A stretch of 64,000 nt of DNA, taken from Saussurea involucrata (taxonomy: Eukaryota; Streptophyta; Magnoliopsida; Asterales; Asteraceae). The translations under genes were made by a program, and so were the position numbers. The stretch is taken from positions 32,925,870 through 32,989,869 of the forward strand of contig CM066317.1 of NCBI GenBank assembly GCA_033807775.1, given 5' to 3'. This document shows positions 47,318 through 57,687 of this stretch, piece by piece; positions within the stretch are counted from its first letter, which is position 1, and every line of letters starts with the position of its first letter. The notes under the pieces were generated by a model. That model searched no databases, had not been told where the DNA came from, and was given only the letters and a program-made list of their open reading frames with translations.

Positions 47318-48601
47318 CACCATTTCAAAATCTTTACACATATCTGGATTTGTAGAACCAAATATTATGTCGTCAACATATATTTGTACTAGCATTAAAT
47401 CTTTTTCTTCTTCAGCATTTACTGGCTTTCCGGTTTCTTTGGCTTTTGCGAGATGTGCTTTACGCTGATAATATTCAGAATCCTTAACCTTCTTTAACTG
47501 ACAATCTCTGGCAAAATGTCCTGGCTTTCCGCAGTTATAACAGTTTCGGTCGTCTCTATCCTTCTTTTCTTCCCTTTCCTTTTTCTCAATTTTCTCCTCT
47601 TTTTCTTCTTCCTCTTGATCCTTGTTCTCATACCTTTTCTCAAACCTTTTGTATCTGTTCACTTTGTTGTAATCAGGTTTGATTTTTGAATGAACCTTCT
47701 TTTTGCCATATTTGTTTTGAAATCTGTTAGTTAACAAGGCTAATTTTTCAGCTATCTCATTCATTTCATCTCCAGAACTGCTACTTTCATCATCATCATC
47801 AGAACTTATCTTCTTTTTTCTTATTCCAGAAATCAAAGCCTTTGTTTTCATAGCTCCACTCTTCTTGTGTTCACTCAGAAGGGCTAAAGATTCTTCGACC
47901 TTTTTATCCTTTTCTTTGACTGCTTTTACCTTTTCTTCGTGTTGACCCAGAATACTGAAAATGTCGGTCAACTTCTCATCATCCATATCCCTTGACATTT
48001 GAAGCTGAATAGAGTATGAATCCCATTCCGGCAGTAAATTCTTGACAAACTTGTAATTAATTTCCGATTCAGATTTGTCAACTCCATTCCTTCTCAAATC
48101 ATTAAGAATGATGTTGTAACGGTCATAGGTCTCTTTCAATGATTCTCCATCTCTAGCTTTAAACCCTTCATAAGCATTAATACTTTGATTCCTTTTTGTC
48201 TTCATGGATTTTGATGAGCCCTCAAACTGCCTTTCTAGCTCATCCCAAATTTCCTTAGCTGAATTTCGAATGTCTACACGATTGTAGATATTATTTGGAA
48301 TGGCCATTGTCAAGTATGTCAAAGCTTGCTCATCAATTTCTACTTTAGCTTTGTCGGCTTCACTGTAATATTTGTATTCTTTTTCTATTTTTCTCGGAAG
48401 AATCTCCTGACTTGTTTCAGTTTCAGCGATACCACCAACATCTATGTATGCTTTGTAAGGACCCTTTTGAATAGACAGCATGAGATCTCTGTTCTGATGA
48501 TTCAGAAATTGAGTCATTCTCCTTTTCCATTGAGAATACTCTTCGACAATCAAGACTGGAGGCTTGTTCTTAGAACCCATACTCAACATATCTCTCGACA
48601 T
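47285..48601 (-). CDS. gag: Gag fused in frame to a reverse-transcriptase fragment
   Basis: 438 residues, uninterrupted. ATG 48601 (MSRDMLSMGSKNKPPVL) opens a UBN2/Copia gag (NNIYNRVDIRNSAKEIWDEL, LPEWDSY), a Lys/Glu-rich linker with acidic-Ser patch, and a zinc knuckle CYNCGKPGHFARDC (~357-370). Right after '..KPVNAEEEKD' it jumps into the RT catalytic segment LMLVQIYVDDIIFGSTN (~398-415), then runs into ~12 unrelated residues. Protease, integrase and most of RT are deleted. The product would be an RNA-binding capsid-like protein with a C-terminal RT scrap and no polymerase activity. Expression is unknown. Confidence 0.85.
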   Translation of the reverse strand: MSRDMLSMGSKNKPPVLIVEEYSQWKRRMTQFLNHQNRDLMLSIQKGPYKAYIDVGGIAETETSQEILPRKIEKEYKYYSEADKAKVEIDEQALTYLTMAIPNNIYNRVDIRNSAKEIWDELERQFEGSSKSMKTKRNQSINAYEGFKARDGESLKETYDRYNIILNDLRRNGVDKSESEINYKFVKNLLPEWDSYSIQLQMSRDMDDEKLTDIFSILGQHEEKVKAVKEKDKKVEESLALLSEHKKSGAMKTKALISGIRKKKISSDDDDESSSSGDEMNEIAEKLALLTNRFQNKYGKKKVHSKIKPDYNKVNRYKRFEKRYENKDQEEEEKEEKIEKKEREEKKDRDDRNCYNCGKPGHFARDCQLKKVKDSEYYQRKAHLAKAKETGKPVNAEEEKDLMLVQIYVDDIIFGSTNPDMCKDFEMVKKNIKSFSIH

Positions 48602-48649
48602 CTTCTGACAATTGGCTAGAAGAATGATCGTTCAGAAGATCAAGCAGTA

Positions 48650-49240
48650 AGTGTAAAAAAAATACACTTAAAAGAATTCGAATTCAACAGATGCTAAGTA
48701 TAGAATTCGAATTCAACTGACACTTCCAAGAATTCGGATGCACTTAGGTTCGAAATCAACAATCCGAATTCGAAATTCTAACTCAGCTTGGTACGAAATC
48801 ACTCAATTCGGACTTAACTGAATCCGAAATCCCCCAATTCGAACTTAACTGAGTCCGAAATCACCCAATTCGAACTTAACAGAGTTCGATATCACCCAAT
48901 TCGAACTTAACAGGGTTCGAAATCACCCAATTCGAACTTATCAGGGATCGAATTCTATACTTGGAAAATCAAAACCAACTCAGATTAATCCACAACTTCT
49001 CAATTCGAATGATCAACGATTCGAAATCAACTCAATTCTTGTGTAGACTAATCCGCAACTAGCAGAATTCGAACCTAACAGAGTTCGAATTCAATGAATT
49101 CGAAAGCTTCTCGAGTCGAAATCTACACTTGTGATGACCAAGAACACTCCGAATTCCCTTGAATAATCCGAATTCTGTATGAATGATCCGAATTCACCAA
49201 GAATAATCCGAATTCTTCACTTTGAACACGAAAATCACTG
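48650..49240 (-). repeat. Leader array of TTCGAA / GAATTC motifs
   Basis: About 25 copies of 'gaattcg', 'ttcgaa' and relatives. 48800-48955 forms five tandem ~33-bp units 'cccaattcgaacttaacag' plus 'ggttcgaaatca', each with an inverted TTCGAA...TTCGAA pair. 49140-49220 holds a second set, 'aataatccgaattc'. Placed like the CCGG-motif leader of the 7527-21359 family. Confidence 0.8.
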
Positions 49241-49652
49241 ATTCTGCCATAACTCTTTCAATTCTTGATCAAATGAGATGAAACTTATATCGATTTGTTC
49301 GTAATCAAAATCCGCACACTTTTCTTGTTGATCACAACTCGCAATTCGATCGATTTAAACGAATTATGATCCAAAACAGTGAATTTTGAGTTTTCGAACA
49401 ACAATCCAAAATTCGATCAAATTGTGTGAATCTATGCAGTAAATGATGATAATCCAAGAATTAAAAGTTTTCAGTGATCAATTCCGAGTGCAGTAATGCT
49501 AAGAAATGATCCAAGAAATCAAAATCTAGAAAAACTTTATGTCTGAATAATAAGTGTTCAGATGAACAGTGATGAACAAAAGATCCGAATTCTTCAAGGT
49601 CAGTGCAAAAAATCTTCAATTTGGTCATTGATCTACTTGAATCTCCTGTTTA

Positions 49653-49664
49653 GCTCTGATACCA
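49653..49664 (-). other. Primer-binding site
   Basis: Minus-strand TGGTATCAGAGC two bases from the LTR edge at 49667. Confidence 0.88.
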
Positions 49665-49666
49665 AA

Positions 49667-49901
49667 TGTGAAATCCCAAATCTAGCAATATGTAAAGAAC
49701 AAATGTAGAGAGAATCTAGATAGCAAACTTGTCATCCATATATTGATCTCTGAAGTACAAATGACACAATGCTCAAGAGGTTGTACAAAATATCAAATGA
49801 ACTCCTTTATATAGTAGGACATGACAAACCCATGCCTCTACCAAGGAGTAACAGTACAAAGAGTTAATACTGTCTTGATAGCTACAAATAGTGCTCTAAC
49901 A
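49667..49901 (-). repeat. 5' LTR of the gag-RT fusion element
   Basis: 235 bp, plus-strand TGTGAAATCCC...GTGCTCTAACA. Start is fixed by the PBS; the end is inferred from the CTAACA terminus shared with other Copia LTRs here. Confidence 0.75.
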
Positions 49902-50239
49902 AGATGTTTTTTTGAAGGTTATGTTCTTAGTTGAAAATCTTTAGAACATGGCCAATAGTTAGGCCATCCGCAGCGTAAGCCCTCAAGCCCTCAACGCCAC
50001 ATCAACGCCACATCAGCTAAACCCTCAAGCCCTAAACACCTCCAGCGCATATCTAAAAGCCCTCAAGCCCTCAATGCCACATCAGCGCCACATCATTTTT
50101 TTAATTCTTTTATTTATACATTTAGATATTTAACAAAATAAAAATATTTATATATTTTTGAATTAATAAAAATAAGATAAATAATAAAAATAAAAATTCA
50201 TATCATTCATTAAAAATAAAAATTACAAAATACAAAACA

Positions 50240-51601
50240 CTACCAATTATGAAATTTTTTAATTTGCTCTTTTCTCTTTAAAGTAACCCTCAAAACGTCT
50301 CCCGTAAGGTGATCATGCGAGGTCATGAAAAACTCGAAGTCTTTCTCAAATCGTTTTGAGCGTTCGATTTCGAGTTCTTGTTCCAACCTATCTCGTTCGA
50401 GTTTTGAGCGTTCGATTTCGAGATCGAGTTTTTTCATTTTGTATTCCATTGTATCATCAATCTTGTCGTTGAACGTCGTCAACAACTGAGTAACACTTTC
50501 GTTCGTATTCGACCCGGACGTATTACTCGTTGATGTTTTTTGCCTTGTTTCTCCCGATGGGTCGTTGAAGTTGCTCGATGGAGTTGTCGTCATCGTCATC
50601 ATTGGAAGGGTTGGTACGTTTTGAACCCCGCGATGAAGTTGTCGTCATCGTTGGAACGGCTCCCCATTTTGGACATTTTTTGAGGACTTCCCAAGCTTGT
50701 TCTTTAGAGAAAGCAAACCCTTGTTGTGCTTGGTACCGTTCGTGTGCCACTCGTGAAATGTCGGCATCACTCATTCCGCTTGATCTATTATTGACCAAGT
50801 TGTTGTAGATGCCGCCAAAAAGAGCAATTTTTTTATTCAGGTCGTTGAACTTGGTGTTGAGTTGATGAGTTGTTCTATAATTGGCGCGACCCATCAAACT
50901 ATAGAACACTTCCCCGATTCGGGTCCAAAAACCTTCTACATTTATGTAAATTCAAGTATAAGAATATTAACAAGAATAATAATAATAATAATAATATTAA
51001 TAATAATATTAATAATAACAATAATAATAATAATTATAATAACAATAAAAATATTACCATGGGTTTGTGCGTTACCGATAACGGGGTCCTCCGAAACGTC
51101 AACCCACGCCGACACTAACGCGAGTTCCTCCTCGTTAGTCCACATCTGTTTGGGGGCTCTATTTTCATATTGTTTGCTTTTTCCTTTTCTCGATGGTCTC
51201 GGGTTTGATGGTTCCGGGTTTGATGGTTGTGTGTAGATGGATTGTGGTGTGTGCGGGCTAGTATGTTGGGTTTCCGGAACAATGTCGTCGGCGAGATTGA
51301 TTGCGGGTGAAGGAATATTGTAGTTGGCCGGAGTAAAACCTTGTTCAGTCAAACCGGGACGTGTAAATTGGTAAGGAAATTGTTGGTGAAATTGTTGGGG
51401 AAATTGTTGGTGAAATTGTTGGGGAAATTGTTGCGGATATTGTGGCGGATTTTGTTGCGACCATTGTGGCGGAATTTGTTGCGACCATTGCGGACGATAA
51501 CCTTGTTGTGTAAACGCTTGGAAACCAAGCTCCGGGTCTTCTTGCGGTTGTGGTGTATCCGGTCGGTTACGACGGGATGTAGGTGTTTTGTTTGGATTCA
51601 T
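50240..51601 (-). pseudogene. Harbinger Myb/SANT-like DNA-binding protein, frameshifted
   Basis: Exon 1 is 51601-51058 (MNPNKTPTSRRNRPDTPQ, a Gln/Pro-rich repeat region PQQFHQQ, then the trihelix-like QMWTNEEELALVSAWVDVSEDP). The intron 51057-50936 has GT..AG borders and is filled by an (ATT)n repeat. Exon 2 starts at 50935 (EGFWTRIGEVFY...), continues through HERYQAQQGFAFSKEQAWEVLK to PIGRNKAK, and then hits a stop in the A6 run at ~50540. The expected C-terminal coiled coil (KLDLEIERSKLERDRLEQ) is open in the next frame to 50240. In PIF/Harbinger elements this protein binds the TIRs and helps the transposase. One homopolymer shift is the only lesion seen. Confidence 0.82.
50962..51055. repeat. 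(ATT/AAT)n microsatellite inside intron
   Basis: Trinucleotide tract with interruptions, occupying most of the 122-bp intron of the Myb-like gene. Confidence 0.9.
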
Positions 51602-51901
51602 GATGAAATTTGAGAGAATTTGAGAGAGTTTGAGAGAGTTTGAGAGAGTTTGAGAGATTGTTGATGTGAAAAAATAAGAGGTTGATGGTTAATATATATA
51701 GTGTGATTAAATTAAAAAAAATTAAATAAAAAGTAGCCATTGAAAGAGAGCCGTTTGAATAAAAAAATTTTAAAAAAAAATAAACAAAATATGCTTCGGG
51801 TTCCTCGGGTTTTCAAACCCGCACCCCAAGCCCGAGCCCCAAGCCCACAGGAGCCCGCAGCCGAGCCCGAGCTCGAGCCCGAGGCGGTGCGGATGGCCTT
51901 A

Positions 51902-52304
51902 TGGTGTATATATATATTTTTTCAAATAGATTAATTAAAAGTTATAACTTTTTATAAAAATTAAATTCTAACTCCAACGGTTATTATATTTTAGAGACTG
52001 TAGCATTAATTATATTATTAAAATAATCGGTACATGAATAAAAAATTATTTATCTCTTCTAAACATTTTATTTAAATATTTCTTATTGGTAGAAACTAAA
52101 ATTATTTTTCTTTCTAAAATAGTGGGTTTTAAAGATTTTTATATATTATCTTTCTTCTTTTTTCTATTTTAACACACAAAATAGTATAGTTATTGAACTA
52201 AAAAAGTTACTAAAATTTTATTTTTCTTTATTTTAGCATAGTTGTTGCCGTGAAATAGCTCTTATAAAACATCAATCCAAAATATTTGTAGGGTAAAAGG
52301 AATA
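51902..52304. other. AT-rich spacer, nothing recognised
   Basis: Very AT-rich sequence between the Harbinger element and the next Copia insertion. No ORF, TIR or repeat unit stood out. Confidence 0.5.
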
Positions 52305-52309
52305 GTAGT

Positions 52310-53461
52310 TGTTGGTGCAAGTGTACCCCGCTTTAATATTGTGATATATTTTTGGTACACATAAAATCACATCTCCATATTTATTTTGATGATTACAAAC
52401 ACACCGTATTATTGTTTATCTAACAATCCTATCCAAGTGTACAGTTCTTGAAGAACACGAAGATTTTATCTGAAGAGTTCAAGACGGAAGTTTTACGTCG
52501 TCATTATTGTTTATACCTTATAATGATAAGCACCCTAAAATAATATACCACTTGGATATTTATAAAACCCTAAACTGTTTTTAATTAAAGATATTTAAAA
52601 TTATTTAAAACTAAAGTTTTATTAATTTTTATTAAAATAATCTTTAAACCTTTTTTGTCAACTCAAAAATCAGTTTCCTATGCTATTTTACTGTTTGCAT
52701 TTATTGAAGAAGTGTCTTCAGCCGAAAGAAGGACCTGCGTGCAGCCTGCCCTTTGTACTTTCTGACCGCGGTATACCGCGGTGTGCAAGGCGGTATACCG
52801 CCACCTCTTGTAGCCGTTGGTGTGTCAGTATCTGCACGGTATACCGCGTGCATTTGGCGGTATACCGCCACCTCATGTATCCGTTGGAAGTGGGTTGCTA
52901 TATATAAATGATGCTTGCTGGTGATGAAGAAAAGTAGACCACATAACAGTAACAACAAGCAGCAACCACACTCTCAGCTCTCTCATTTATAATATATATA
53001 TTTTATAAAACATTTTTTATAAAATATCCAAGTGTGAGATATTATACAAGAGTGATTACCCATTGTGAGTTATACTCCTCTTGTAAGTATTTGAATAACG
53101 GGTGTGTGATCCTGTTTATCTCATAGCAGAGGCTTGAGAAACTATTACAAATTCCTTTGTATTTGGTTTGTGTTCTACCGTAAAGAATACATTTATTTGG
53201 ATCGTGTCGAGAAGTGTCTCGGCTGCTGGTTTATCACAGTTGGTGGTAAATCAGTAAATCTCCGTGTCAAGTATCTCTATCCTTTATCTCTTTATTTATT
53301 CCGCTGTGCATTTTAATTATATCTGTTTATATAATTGTTGTATATTTATTATTTGTATACTCTGATTTATTTATACTGTTTCTGTACTGTATTTATTTAT
53401 AAAAGATTTTTTGAAAGTAAAAGATTTAAATACAACCTCACCCCCCCTAGGTTGTCTAACA
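52310..53461 (+). repeat. 5' LTR of G1
   Basis: 1152 bp, TGTTGGTGCAAG...TTGTCTAACA. Carries four GGTATACC-core palindromes (52768-52870). Confidence 0.9.
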
Positions 53462-53528
53462 TTTGGTATCAGAGCGGGGCTTTCAAAAATTATCTGTTTA
53501 ATTTTTTTAAAGTTATATCTTTTATTTA

Positions 53529-53882
53529 ATGGCTCAACAAAATGCTTGGTTTTCTAAATCTCTTCTTATTGATTTCGAAAATTTTGATCTTTGGGCAAAT
53601 TCTTTTGAACGTTATGTTCGTGGGATAAATCAAAAAATTTGGGATATTATTATTAAAGGAAATTTCAAACCCACAAAATTTCAAAACAACAAAGTTGTTG
53701 AAAAACCTAGCTCGGAATGGTCCGACGAAGATGAGGCTAATTATTGTTTAAATTATGAAGCCAAAAATTTTCTCTTTTCGGTTCTTACTAACGATGATAT
53801 TGAGCGTGTTTATCTCTTTGAAACTGCTCGTGATATTTGGGAGAACTTGAACATCACCTATGGTGAAAACTCAAAAGAAAAG
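53529..53882 (+). pseudogene. gag: gag N-terminal fragment of G1
   Basis: ATG 53529 opens MAQQNAWFSKSLLIDFENFD with the UBN2-type gag start, nearly identical to the copies at 56000 and 57688. Homology ends at NSKEK where the LTR is joined; the frame then runs into LTR sequence and stops at 53894. Confidence 0.88.
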
Positions 53883-53883
53883 G

Positions 53884-54409
53884 AGACCACATAACAGTAA
53901 CAACAAGCAGCAACCACACTCTCAGCTCTCTCATTTATAATATATATATTTTATAAAACATTTTTTATAAAATATCCAAGTGTGAGATATTATACAAGAG
54001 TGATTACCCATTGTGAGTTATACTCCTCTTGTAAGTATTTGAATAACGGGTGTGTGATCCTGTTTATCTCATAGCAGAGGCTTGAGAAACTATTACAAAT
54101 TCCTTTGTATTTGGTTTGTGTTCTACCGTAAAGAATACATTTATTTGGATCGTGTCGAGAAGTGTCTCGGCTGCTGGTTTATCACAGTTGGTGGTAAATC
54201 AGTAAATCTCCGTGTCAAGTATCTCTATCCTTTATCTCTTTATTTATTCCGCTGTGCATTTTAATTATATCTGTTTATATAATTGTTGTATATTTATTAT
54301 TTGTATACTCTGATTTATTTATACTGTTTCTGTACTGTATTTATTTATAAAAGATTTTTTGAAAGTAAAAGATTTAAATACAACCTCACCCCCCCTAGGT
54401 TGTCTAACA
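53884..54409 (+). repeat. Truncated 3' LTR of G1
   Basis: 526 bp that appear identical to 52936-53461 at a constant offset of 948. Confidence 0.92.
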
Positions 54410-54500
54410 GTAGTAAAAAGGTGTTCATTACATAATGTTTAGTTAGTAGTAATTTAATTTATACATTATTAATATCAATTATATTGGGCGAATGATTGTG

Positions 54501-54683
54501 TTAGAAGTTGAGGTTGACGTGAGAATTGTGAGAAGTGAATCTGGACCGTTGATTACTTTTAATCTCATGTGCTCCCAAGAATTGCACTTTAGAAGGGAAT
54601 TGATCTGGTGCATCTCATTGCATTCATTTCTCATCCAACTGTTGATAACCAATTCTCATGTTTCTCACGTTAACCTCAGCTAA
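54501..54683. mobile_element. Short TIR element (MITE)
   Basis: Ends TTAGAAGTTGAGGTTGACGT and, reverse-complemented, TTAGCTGAGGTTAACGTGAG are inverted repeats of ~30 bp. About 183 bp, non-coding. Related to the segment at ~61005-61192. Confidence 0.6.
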
Positions 54684-54722
54684 TCACTGGAACTCAACTC
54701 ATTATATTTTTATATATACATA

Positions 54723-55936
54723 TGTTGGTGCAAGTGTACCACATCTCTATATATTTATATATATTTATTTTGATGATTACAAACACAACGCATTATTGTT
54801 TATCTAACAATTTAATCCAAGTATGCAGTTGTTGAAGAACACGAAGATTTAATCTGAAGGGTTCAAGACAGAAGTGTTTACGTCGTCATTATTGTTTATA
54901 ACTAATAATGATAAACACCCTAAAATAATATACCACTTGGATATTTCTAAAAACCCAACAATTAATTTTAATAAGGTTTTAAGAAGATCTAGCAAGATTT
55001 GGTTGCTGTCCTGGAAGGTTCTTTTCTGACGCCGGTATACCGTGGGGAATACCCGGTATACCGCGGGTACACTTTTGGCGGTATACCGCGGGTGTTCAGC
55101 CGGTATACCGCGGCAGTCCGTGTGCATCTCTGATTGGTTGAAGTGGCTTTTCCTGACGGCGGTATACCGCGAGACCCAGCCGGTATACCGCGGGTACTTT
55201 TTCCTGCCAACTTTGCATGTAGCCGTTTGGTGTGTCAGCGCACTTTTCTGACGGCGGTATACCGCATGCTTTTGGCGGTATACCGCGGCTGCACAAAGCC
55301 GTTGGAGCTTCATGATATATATACATGCATGCTGGAGAAGAGAAGGCAGACCTCAGAATACAAGAACAGTAACAACAAGCTGCTACCACCTCTCAGCTCT
55401 CTCAACTATTTATATATATATATTTTATAAAACATTTTTTATAAAATATCCAAGTGTGAGATATTATACAAGAGTGATTACCCATTGTGAGTTATACTCC
55501 TCTTGTAAGTTTTTGAATAACGGGTGTGTGATCCTGTATATCTCGATAAGCTAAAGCTTGAGAGCCGTTTACTTTGCTCTGTATTTGGTTTGTATTTCTA
55601 CCGTAAAGAATACATTTATTGGATCGTGTCGGGAAGTGTCTCGGCTGCTGGTTTATCACAGTTGGTGGTAAATCAGTAAATCTCTGTGTCAAGTATCTCT
55701 ATCCCTTATCTCTTTATTTATTCCGCTGTGCTATATTATATTTATTTATATAAACTGCTTTGCATTTATATTTATTTATATAATCTCTGTGTATTTAAAT
55801 TATATCTGTTTATATAATTGTTGTATACTTATTTATTTATACTCTGCTTTATTTATTCTGTATTTATTTGTAAAAAGAATTTTTGAAAGTAAAAGTTTTA
55901 AAATACAACCTTACCCCCCCCTTAGGTTGTCTAACA
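54723..55936 (+). repeat. 5' LTR of G2
   Basis: 1214 bp, TGTTGGTGCAAG...TTGTCTAACA. Carries eight GGTATACC-core palindromes (55034-55290). Followed by PBS 55939-55950. Confidence 0.95.
55030..55292. repeat. GCGGTATACCGC palindrome array in LTR
   Basis: Eight copies of the CGGTATACCG core, several as the full 12-bp palindrome GCGGTATACCGC, in loose pairs. Repeated in the 3' LTR at 60064-60326; only four copies in the G1 LTR. Confidence 0.9.
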
Positions 55937-55938
55937 TT

Positions 55939-55950
55939 TGGTATCAGAGC
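55939..55950 (+). other. Primer-binding site of G2
   Basis: TGGTATCAGAGC two bases after the LTR end. A second copy of this PBS with its downstream context is at 57627-57638. Confidence 0.93.
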
Positions 55951-55999
55951 AGGGCTTTCAAAAATCGTCTATTTAATTTTTTAAAAATCCGTTTTTGTT

Positions 56000-56413
56000 A
56001 TGGCTCATCAAAATGCTTGGTTTTCTAAATCTCTTCTTATTGATTTCGAAAATTTTGATCTTTGGGCAAATTCTTTTGAACGTTGTGTTCGTGGGATAAA
56101 TCAAAAAATTTGGGATATTATTATTAAAGGAAATTTCAAACCCACAAAATTTCAAAACAACAAAGTTGTTGAAAAACCTAGCTCGGAATGGTCCGACGAA
56201 GATGAGGCTAATTATTGTTTAAATTATGAAGCCAAAAATTTTCTCTTTTCGGTTCTTACTAACGATGATATTGAGCGTGTTTATCTCTTTGAAACTGCTC
56301 GTGATATTTGGGAGAACTTGAACGTCACCTATGGTGGAAACTCAAAAAGGGTCAAGAGAGACGGTATGCTTCCCCTCGAGAGATGCTCCCCCTCAAAATA
56401 TGCATATAATTGA
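56000..56413 (+). pseudogene. gag: gag copy 1 of G2, truncated
   Basis: ATG 56000 opens MAHQNAWFSKSLLIDFENFD; about 115 codons are identical to gag copy 2 (57688), then at 56343 the sequence switches into the inverted 3'-region segment at a shared CAAAA, adding ~22 unrelated residues before the stop at 56413. Retains only the N-terminal UBN2-type portion. Confidence 0.9.
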
Positions 56414-57146
56414 GGTAGCATACACTCATGGGTAAAAGAGCTAAAACGCTCCCCCTCAAATTAATAACGATATCAATTTGATTTTATAAAATTTGAGGGA
56501 TAAAATAAAATGCAAAAAGCAATAGAGACAAAGATATACAAACCAATACGAAACACTTGCACCAAAACGGATCTTAAGGCTTCAATATTCGGTTAATTTT
56601 TATGTGATAAAAAAAACCACGTATTATGACCTCGTCAGGTAACCACGTATTATAACCTCGGCAGGTAACCACGTATTATAACCTCGGCAGGTAACCACGT
56701 ATTATAACCTCGGCAGGTAACCACGTATTATAACCTCGGCAGGTAACCACGTATTATAACCTCGGCAGGTAACCACGTATTATAACCTCGTCAGGAAACC
56801 ACGTATTATAACCTCGGCAGGTAACCACGTATTATAACCTCGGCAGGTAACCACGTATTATAACCTCGGCAGGTAACACGTATTATATCCTCGCCAGGAA
56901 GCACGTATTGTATCCTCGCCAGGAAGCACGTATTATATCCTCGTCAGGAAATCACGTATTATAACCTCGTCAGGAATCACCTACAAAAGGCAAAGAAAAT
57001 ATTTCGTGGTACCCTTTTCTTATGGGTCCTTTTAACAGTTAGTATAAAAACATAAACTGCAAAAAAAAATATGTTGTCGACATAAAACAAACACGACAAA
57101 CATACAAAACCATAAAAATGGTTTAAAAACACAAACGCATCCCACC
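56343..57146 (-). repeat. Left arm of 804-bp inverted repeat
   Basis: Reverse complement of 58876-59679: same length, same PPT-like blocks, same 14 minisatellite units in mirrored order. It is the gag 3' end plus 3' non-coding region placed backwards. Confidence 0.95.
56612..56985. repeat. 26-bp minisatellite, 14 units (left arm)
   Basis: Unit gtaaccacgtattataacct + cggcag, contiguous, with variants 'cgtcaggaa' and a degenerate end. Mirrored at 59050-59408. Confidence 0.95.
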
Positions 57147-57149
57147 ATA

Positions 57150-57371
57150 CGTGTCGGGAAGTGTCTCGGCTGCTGGTTTATCACAGTTGGTGGTAAATCA
57201 GTAAATCTCTGTGTCAAGTATCTCTATCCCTTATCTCTTTATTTATTCCGCTGTGCTATATTATATTTATTTATATAAACTGCTTTGCATTTATATTTAT
57301 TTATATAATCTCTGTGTATTTAAATTATATCTGTTTATATAATTGTTGTATACTTATTTATTTATACTCTG
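57150..57371 (+). repeat. Internal LTR fragment in G2
   Basis: Copy of LTR positions 55625-55846 in the same orientation, between the inverted arm and the TRIM fragment. Confidence 0.9.
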
Positions 57372-57624
57372 CCAGCACTCTGATCCTAACATGTGGTATC
57401 AGAGCAGGTCACGGGTTCGAATCCCATGGAGTGCATTATAATGCCAAAGGCATGCTGTGCAGCCAAGAGTGCTGGCAGATGCTGGGGGGGGGGATTGTTG
57501 GGTCATTGACCAGCATCTCCCTAAATCGAAACGTGGCGCTGGCTGCTACGCTATATGGAAATAAGTTGCGCCTTCTCCACCAGCAATTGCTTTTGGCGTA
57601 GTGGTAAGCGCTTGGATTCTAACT
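57372..57624 (+). mobile_element. TRIM-like element fragment
   Basis: Last ~20 bp of a 5' LTR (..gatcctaaca), PBS TGGTATCAGAGC (57394-57405), an ~85-bp interior, G-rich PPT (gctgggggggggga, 57481-57494), and a ~129-bp 3' LTR starting TGTTGGGTCATTGACC (57496) and ending ggattctaac, where it fuses to the G2 PBS region. The interior has a pol III B-box-like GGTTCGAATCC (57414-57424); the LTR end has an A-box-like TGGCGTAGTGG (57594-57604). Size and layout fit a TRIM. Confidence 0.75.
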
Positions 57625-57687
57625 TTTGGTATCAGAGCAGGGCTTTCAAAAATCGTCTATTTAATTTTTTAAAAATCCGTTTTTGTT

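Larger units (their letters stand above)
47318..49901 (-). mobile_element. Copia (Sirevirus-like) element, 5' half, internally deleted
   Basis: Minus strand: LTR (49667-49901), PBS, long motif-rich leader, and a gag fused to an RT fragment that ends near 47318, where recognisable sequence stops. The 3' LTR and PPT are absent, so it is truncated as well as deleted. A different family from 7527-21359: LTR and leader motifs do not match. Confidence 0.85.
49962..51898 (-). mobile_element. PIF/Harbinger-type element carrying only the Myb-like gene
   Basis: TIR GGCCATCCGCA at 49962 and TGCGGATGGCC ending 51898, flanked by tta (49959-49961 and 51899-51901). 1937 bp. It encodes the Myb/SANT-like partner protein of Harbinger elements on the minus strand, but no DDE transposase, so it depends on another copy. 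Sub-terminal 'ccctcaagccctcaacgccacatca' units (49980-50095) are repeated three times. Confidence 0.88.
52310..54409 (+). mobile_element. Internally deleted Copia element G1
   Basis: Flanked by gtagt (52305-52309 and 54410-54414). 5' LTR 52310-53461, PBS 53464-53475, first ~118 gag codons, then a direct jump into the 3' LTR at a point 626 bp from its start (53884 corresponds to 52936). The rest of gag, pol, PPT and the first half of the 3' LTR are gone. Same family as 54723-60970. Confidence 0.92.

Noticed and set aside
54849..55313. 154-codon minus-strand ORF with repeated 'PRYTG/AVYR' residues
   Set aside because: It is produced by the GGTATACC palindrome array in the LTR and recurs identically in the other LTR. 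No coding support.
56612..56985. CRISPR-like regular repeat
   Set aside because: The 26-bp units are head to tail with no unique spacers, lie in a plant retroelement, and are duplicated in inverse at 59050-59408. This is a minisatellite.
57394..57440. tRNA gene near the GGTTCGAATCC box
   Set aside because: Only a B-box-like part follows the PBS here; the 5' half and acceptor stem are missing, so it is treated as part of a TRIM.
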